Assembly: GCA_003024785.1 (NCBI GenBank)
Contig: PUQB01000007.1
Location: 412,001-476,000 of the forward strand
Source: Selaginella tamariscina
Lineage: Eukaryota > Streptophyta > Lycopodiopsida > Selaginellales > Selaginellaceae
DNA: 64,000 nucleotides
Reading direction: 5' to 3'
In this document: positions 59,618 through 64,000 of the stretch, in pieces
Numbering within the stretch: the stretch's first letter is position 1
Layout of the letters: each line of letters opens with the position of its first letter
Notes under the pieces: generated by a model
The model's input: the letters and a program-made list of their open reading frames with translations, nothing else
What the model was told of the DNA's origin: nothing
The model's database searches: none
Translations under genes and position numbers: made by a program

Positions 59618-62600
59618 CTTACCTGAAGCATCGTTGGCCTCTTGGCTGGGTCCTCGGCAGTACACATGCTTGCAACCTGTGAGAGTTACTATCTAAGTAT
59701 TCTACATTCATAGTGCACGCCATATGCATCTTATGTATATCAATTACATGGTATTATTACATTTATTATTATATTAGTACAATATAGTGTAGTTGAACAT
59801 CTATGTGAAACCATCTTCTAACGATTAAGGACCAAGGGCACACCCAATATATAATATGTAAATATATACCTGTAGAAATTGTAGCATCTGAACCCTCCAA
59901 GGTCCATTCGATATATCAGGATCGAGCACATCCCCAGCTTGTCCAAGCTTTATCATCTGCCTTACCCATCCCACAAGATTGCCACCTGGAGGGTACATAT
60001 TGTTTAATACACACGCACACACACACATGAGTGTATATGCAGTATATTACCTTCCACGTCCTTAAACTCTATTCCAGTGGGCTCTTTACCACTAAGAATC
60101 TCGAGTAGGATAACACCATAGCTGTATACGTCTCCCCGTGTTGTACTACGCCAGCTTTGTCCATACTCCGGGGGTATATACCCGAATGTACCAGCTATGT
60201 CCGTACTAACGTGGGTCTCGTATGCACTTATTAGCCGAGCAAGTCCGAAATCAGCAATTCTGGGTTCGAATTGTCGTCTAAAAGTTAGTGCTTGCTTCAT
60301 ATCTCTGTGTATTATATGTGGTACCAGTCCGTGGTGAAGGAAAGCCAGGCCTACAATTTATATATAGCTTCATGTGTAAGTAACTATAAAGTATGTGCAG
60401 TTATACGTAATAGATATGCTTGTATTTGATACTGTACATGCAACTAATATGCATACAATAACAGTAGTCTATGAAGCAGAATACTAAGCTACTGCAAGTA
60501 AGACTAGGATAACACTGAAGTATGGCTTGAAACTTTACATATTACGCATATATTTCTCATTCTATATACTTATAATCTAGTATGGGAGAAAGACTTGCTC
60601 TCTGATGCAATATTTTATTTAAAATACATATTTTTGCAAATATGCACATTAGAGAGAGAGAGAGATGAATGTTAAACTAGGGCATTTGATATTTATGGTA
60701 ATCGATCTATTCTCAAGCTTCTGGTTATCTAGCGTAGTATACTACTTAATGTTGAACATATGTATGTGTATATATAAATGTGTGCATCTGTATATGCCTT
60801 ATGTGTGTGTGTGTGTGTGTCATATTAGGGGAAATCACATGCCAATATAGAAGCGTATAACACACTCACACGCAGTGTGCGTGGCATATTTATATACATT
60901 ATATTACCTCGGGCCGATCCAACGGCGATCTTAAGGCGTTTAGACCAATCGAGCACCTCTAAAGCATCAGCCCGGTTACGTAACCAGAGGTCTAAACTCC
61001 CGTTAACCATGTAGTCGTAAACAAGAAGCTTTTCTTCACCAAATGAGCAGTAACCGAGAAGAGGTACCAGGTTCCGGTGCTTAACCTTGCCAAGAGTTTC
61101 CATCTCAGCCACAAATTCACGGTTACCCTGGTTACGTGACTGCCCCAGCTTCTTAATCGCCACCGTCCGTCCGTCCGGTAGTACCGCCTTGTATACTGTC
61201 CCAAAACCACCGTCACCGATTATATTCGTCTTGCAGAAGTTGCCCGTTGCCTACATCTTCATTAGATATATGAATGTACACACAGAATACACAGGCATAA
61301 AGTACATTGTGACATGTGGAATATGGGTATCTGCCTATGTTTTATGAACATGTGTACAGTTACATCACCATGCTGATATATATGTATACATTATATATAC
61401 AAACATATGCGACTATAACATATTTGAAGCCACATTAGAGCTATTCCATGTCATGGAAAATCAATTTTCTCATAGTTATACAATATATACATTAAACATA
61501 TATAAACGTGCATTAATACTTACGTGGATCCATATGCATATGCTTACGTACACAGTTTACCTGAAGAATGTCGGCCAAAGTGAGACGCAATGGAGGTGGC
61601 CTCTCAAACATTGCTACGTTAATACTCAGGGGCTCCTTCATCTTGCTCATTGAAAGCAGTGAAGAAGAATCCATGCTCACTTTCCCTTCCTCTGCCATTT
61701 TCGTGAACTCCTCCTTCCTCGATGATCGATACCTGAAAGATAGTTACAAATCAGCTCACACATGCACATGTATGTCATAGATACATATGAAAATGACGTA
61801 TATCAACGTCGAATGGTACCTCAAGAGTGCGAATGCTAGTACGAAAAACACAGCCATGGTTCCCACGGTGATTCCCAGAACACCCGAGGGGGAGAGTCTA
61901 CCACCATCTCCACCTGTCCGGCATTGTGAACGAAGCAAGCTCCCACAAAGCCCTCTATTGGCTTTGAAGGACTCAGCCGTGAAGTTAGTGGTACAACTTG
62001 CCGGAACAGGACCAACCAATCTGTTGTTCGACACATTCAGGAAGCTGAGAACCGACAAGTTGCATATCTTGTCAGGTATTCTCCCGACAAGATAATTGTC
62101 GGACACATCAGCATAAGCAAGCTGCATCAAAGTGGAGATCTCTGATGGAATAGAGCCCGTAAACCTGTTCCCTTTGAGGTTCAGCACTGCTAACCCCGTT
62201 AAGTTCCCGATACTAGTTGGTATAGTTCCCTCAAACAAGTTGTGACTGAGGTCCAGGATCTGTACTTGCCTCCAAGAGGCACTTTCTGTAAACAGAGCTG
62301 AGATACCACCCGTAAGCTGGTTATGGTGAATGTGGAATCCCACCAAGAACAACAGGCGAGACATACTCTCGGGGAGTTCTCCCTTCAGAGAATTGTTACT
62401 CACGTCTAGCTGTGAAAGGAATGTTATGTTCCCTATAGAGTCTGGTATCGGGCCGGATAGTCCGTTACTAGTTAAGTTTAGCTCCACGAGCCTTCCGAGA
62501 TGCCCGATTTCCGCCGGGATGCTCCCCGAGAGCTGGTTGTCGGCTAAGTTCAGTCCCTGAAGTTTGTGGCAGTCCCCGAGTTGTGGAGGAATTGTGCCTG

Positions 62601-63924
62601 TTAGAAAAGATCCATAATTGTGAAATATATATATCCGGAGCAAATAGAAAACGAAGAGAAAAGAACAGACACATATATAAATGCCTATTTGTTGCTGATA
62701 CACACGCAACCCTCGGTACTCACATTGTGCACACACTCAAACACATCACGCACAAACCCTTGATGAGTGAGAAAGCGTGCCACACACACACACACACACA
62801 TAGATGTACCAGTTAAGAGATTTCCCGACAGGTCTAAAGTGGTAAGATTGGTGAGCTTCGTTAGATCCTTGGGTATGTTCCCGGACAAGAGGTTGTTATT
62901 AAGACGAAGCTCTACAAGTACCGCACAGTCGCTAACCTCCCGAGGTATGAAACCAGTCAGATAGTTCCATGACAAGTCGAGGATACCATGGTGCTGGACA
63001 AAGCTTGAAGACGGCATTGACACCTGTTGGAAATCGGCACATACCTCGGGAGGGATCGGACCAGTAAGATGGTTGTGTGCCAGAACCAAGTAGTCCAGAA
63101 AAACAAGCTTTCCGATTTCCTACACACGTTATAGTATGTATATGTATATACATGTGTATACGTATATATGTAGTATGCATGTGCATATAAGTATGTAGCA
63201 TATGTAATGTGATGCGTATTGGTGTCAATCACGACGCCCAATCATGTTGGTGTCCAGGTTACAAAGCACGATGCGGATGCCGATAGGTGAGTATGGTACT
63301 TAAATTCTATGTGTATATATGTATATTCACCTATGAATGAAGTGCCTAAATCACTTACCTTGGGTATACTTCCCGTAAGCTTGTTATATCCGAGATTGAG
63401 GGTGGTTAACTGGTCACATTGACCAAGCTCCGGAGGTATCTGCCCAGTTAACAGGTTGCTGGATAGTGATAGAATTGTTAAGTTGGAGAGTTTGCCGAGC
63501 TCACGAGGAAGTGGTCCATTTAGCATGTTCTTGTCCAGAACCAGATGCTGAGAAAGATGTAAATATTTTTAATATAAATATGCACACACATCTTATATAT
63601 GCACACCAACCTGTAGGCTGTTTAAGTTACCGATTAGTGGGGATAATTCTCCTTCAAAGTTGTTATTGCTTGCGTAAATCTCCATTAATACTGGAGATCT
63701 CCAAAGGTCGTCTGGGAGTTTGCCAGTGAAATTGTTGCCACTCACGTCGAGGATCATCAAAGGCAACGCTAAAAGATCTAGAGGAAGCTCTCCTGAGAGA
63801 TTGTTTGATGTAAGATCGATCTGTGTTAAGTTAGAACATTTCCTGAAGAAGCGTAGTATGAGTAAGTACATATAATTAGAGCTATGGAACTTGTATGTAT
63901 GTGTATGTTTACGTATATGTGCAT

Positions 63925-63971
<47 letters not shown>

Positions 63972-64000
63972 AGCGGGCATGCGTATTACCTGAAAGTGCC
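59422..64000 (-). CDS. EMS1/EXS-like LRR receptor kinase, 3' part (5' end outside window)
   Basis: Plasma-membrane receptor kinase. In angiosperms EMS1 binds the small secreted protein TPD1 and specifies tapetum. Minus-strand exons: 64000(partial)-63990, 63842-63611, 63547-63359, 63119-62810, 62597-61820, 61732-61561, 61250-60908, 60350-60051, 59985-59870, 59676-59623, 59472-59422. About 15 LRRs ([46 protein letters not shown]) lead to a Cys-containing cap ([12 protein letters not shown]) and a membrane segment ([20 protein letters not shown]). The kinase has [83 protein letters not shown] and [13 protein letters not shown]. It ends ...[11 protein letters not shown] plus TAA. The segment after HRDMK reads [12 protein letters not shown], not the expected catalytic loop; three one-base losses explain it. 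Confidence 0.93.
59574..59613. repeat. (AG)n microsatellite in the last intron of the receptor kinase
   Basis: About 19 AG units. On the gene strand it is a CT run just after the GTAAGC donor at 59622. Confidence 0.95.
63928..63967. repeat. (CA)n microsatellite
   Basis: About 20 CA units. On the gene strand this is a TG run about 22 bases after the donor at 63989. Confidence 0.95.

Noticed and set aside
1-64000. tRNA or rRNA genes
   Set aside because: I saw no stretch with a convincing tRNA A/B-box pair or rRNA core sequence. A covariance-model scan would be decisive.

Overview
This is nuclear DNA of a land plant. The reasons are short AT-rich GT-AG introns, Ty3/gypsy-type LTR retrotransposons, and plant gene families: an NF-YB subunit, an R2R3-MYB, a USP-domain receptor-like cytoplasmic kinase, two CPL1/FIERY2-type phosphatases with two dsRBDs each, a PLS-type PPR protein and an EMS1-like LRR receptor kinase. 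Introns inside the LRR region and an HRI-like eIF2-alpha kinase fit a seed-free plant (bryophyte, lycophyte or fern) better than an angiosperm. That is inference, and I cannot name a species.

Layout. 1-2150 is AT-rich and empty. 2.4-4.5 kb holds NF-YB and MYB (+). 5.8-8.4 kb holds a nine-exon unknown gene (-). 9.0-11.7 kb holds the USP-kinase (+). 11.9-12.9 kb holds a small unknown gene (-). 13.5-17.9 kb holds CPL copy A (+). 18-41 kb is mostly repeat-derived: an 831-bp TIR element, a decayed RT fragment, a gypsy element with very short LTRs (25.2-29.9 kb) and a truncated gypsy element (32.7-36.6 kb). Among these lie a broken F-box-like gene (-, 30-31 kb) and a tentative small gene (-, 23.4-24.8 kb). 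41.4-43.7 kb holds the HRI-like kinase (+). 45.2-47.6 kb holds a coiled-coil gene (+) that converges, across a minisatellite, on CPL copy B (-, 48.9-53.1 kb). CPL-B is divergent from a PPR gene (+, 53.6-55.3 kb). 55.3-59.4 kb is an AT-rich degenerate repeat field. 59.4-64.0 kb is the 3' part of an EMS1-like receptor kinase (-) that runs off the window.

Two window-wide patterns matter most. First, almost every conserved gene carries one or more frame breaks that are explained by losing 1-2 bases, often from a G/C or A run. Deletion-type consensus error is likelier than simultaneous pseudogenisation, so I annotate these as genes with breaks. Second, dinucleotide tracts (TG/CA or CT) sit within the first tens of bases of at least 25 introns, in genes of unrelated families on both strands.

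The genes do not form one pathway. Several act in RNA-level or stress control (two CTD-phosphatase-like proteins, an eIF2-alpha kinase, an organellar PPR), and two are receptor-type kinases.
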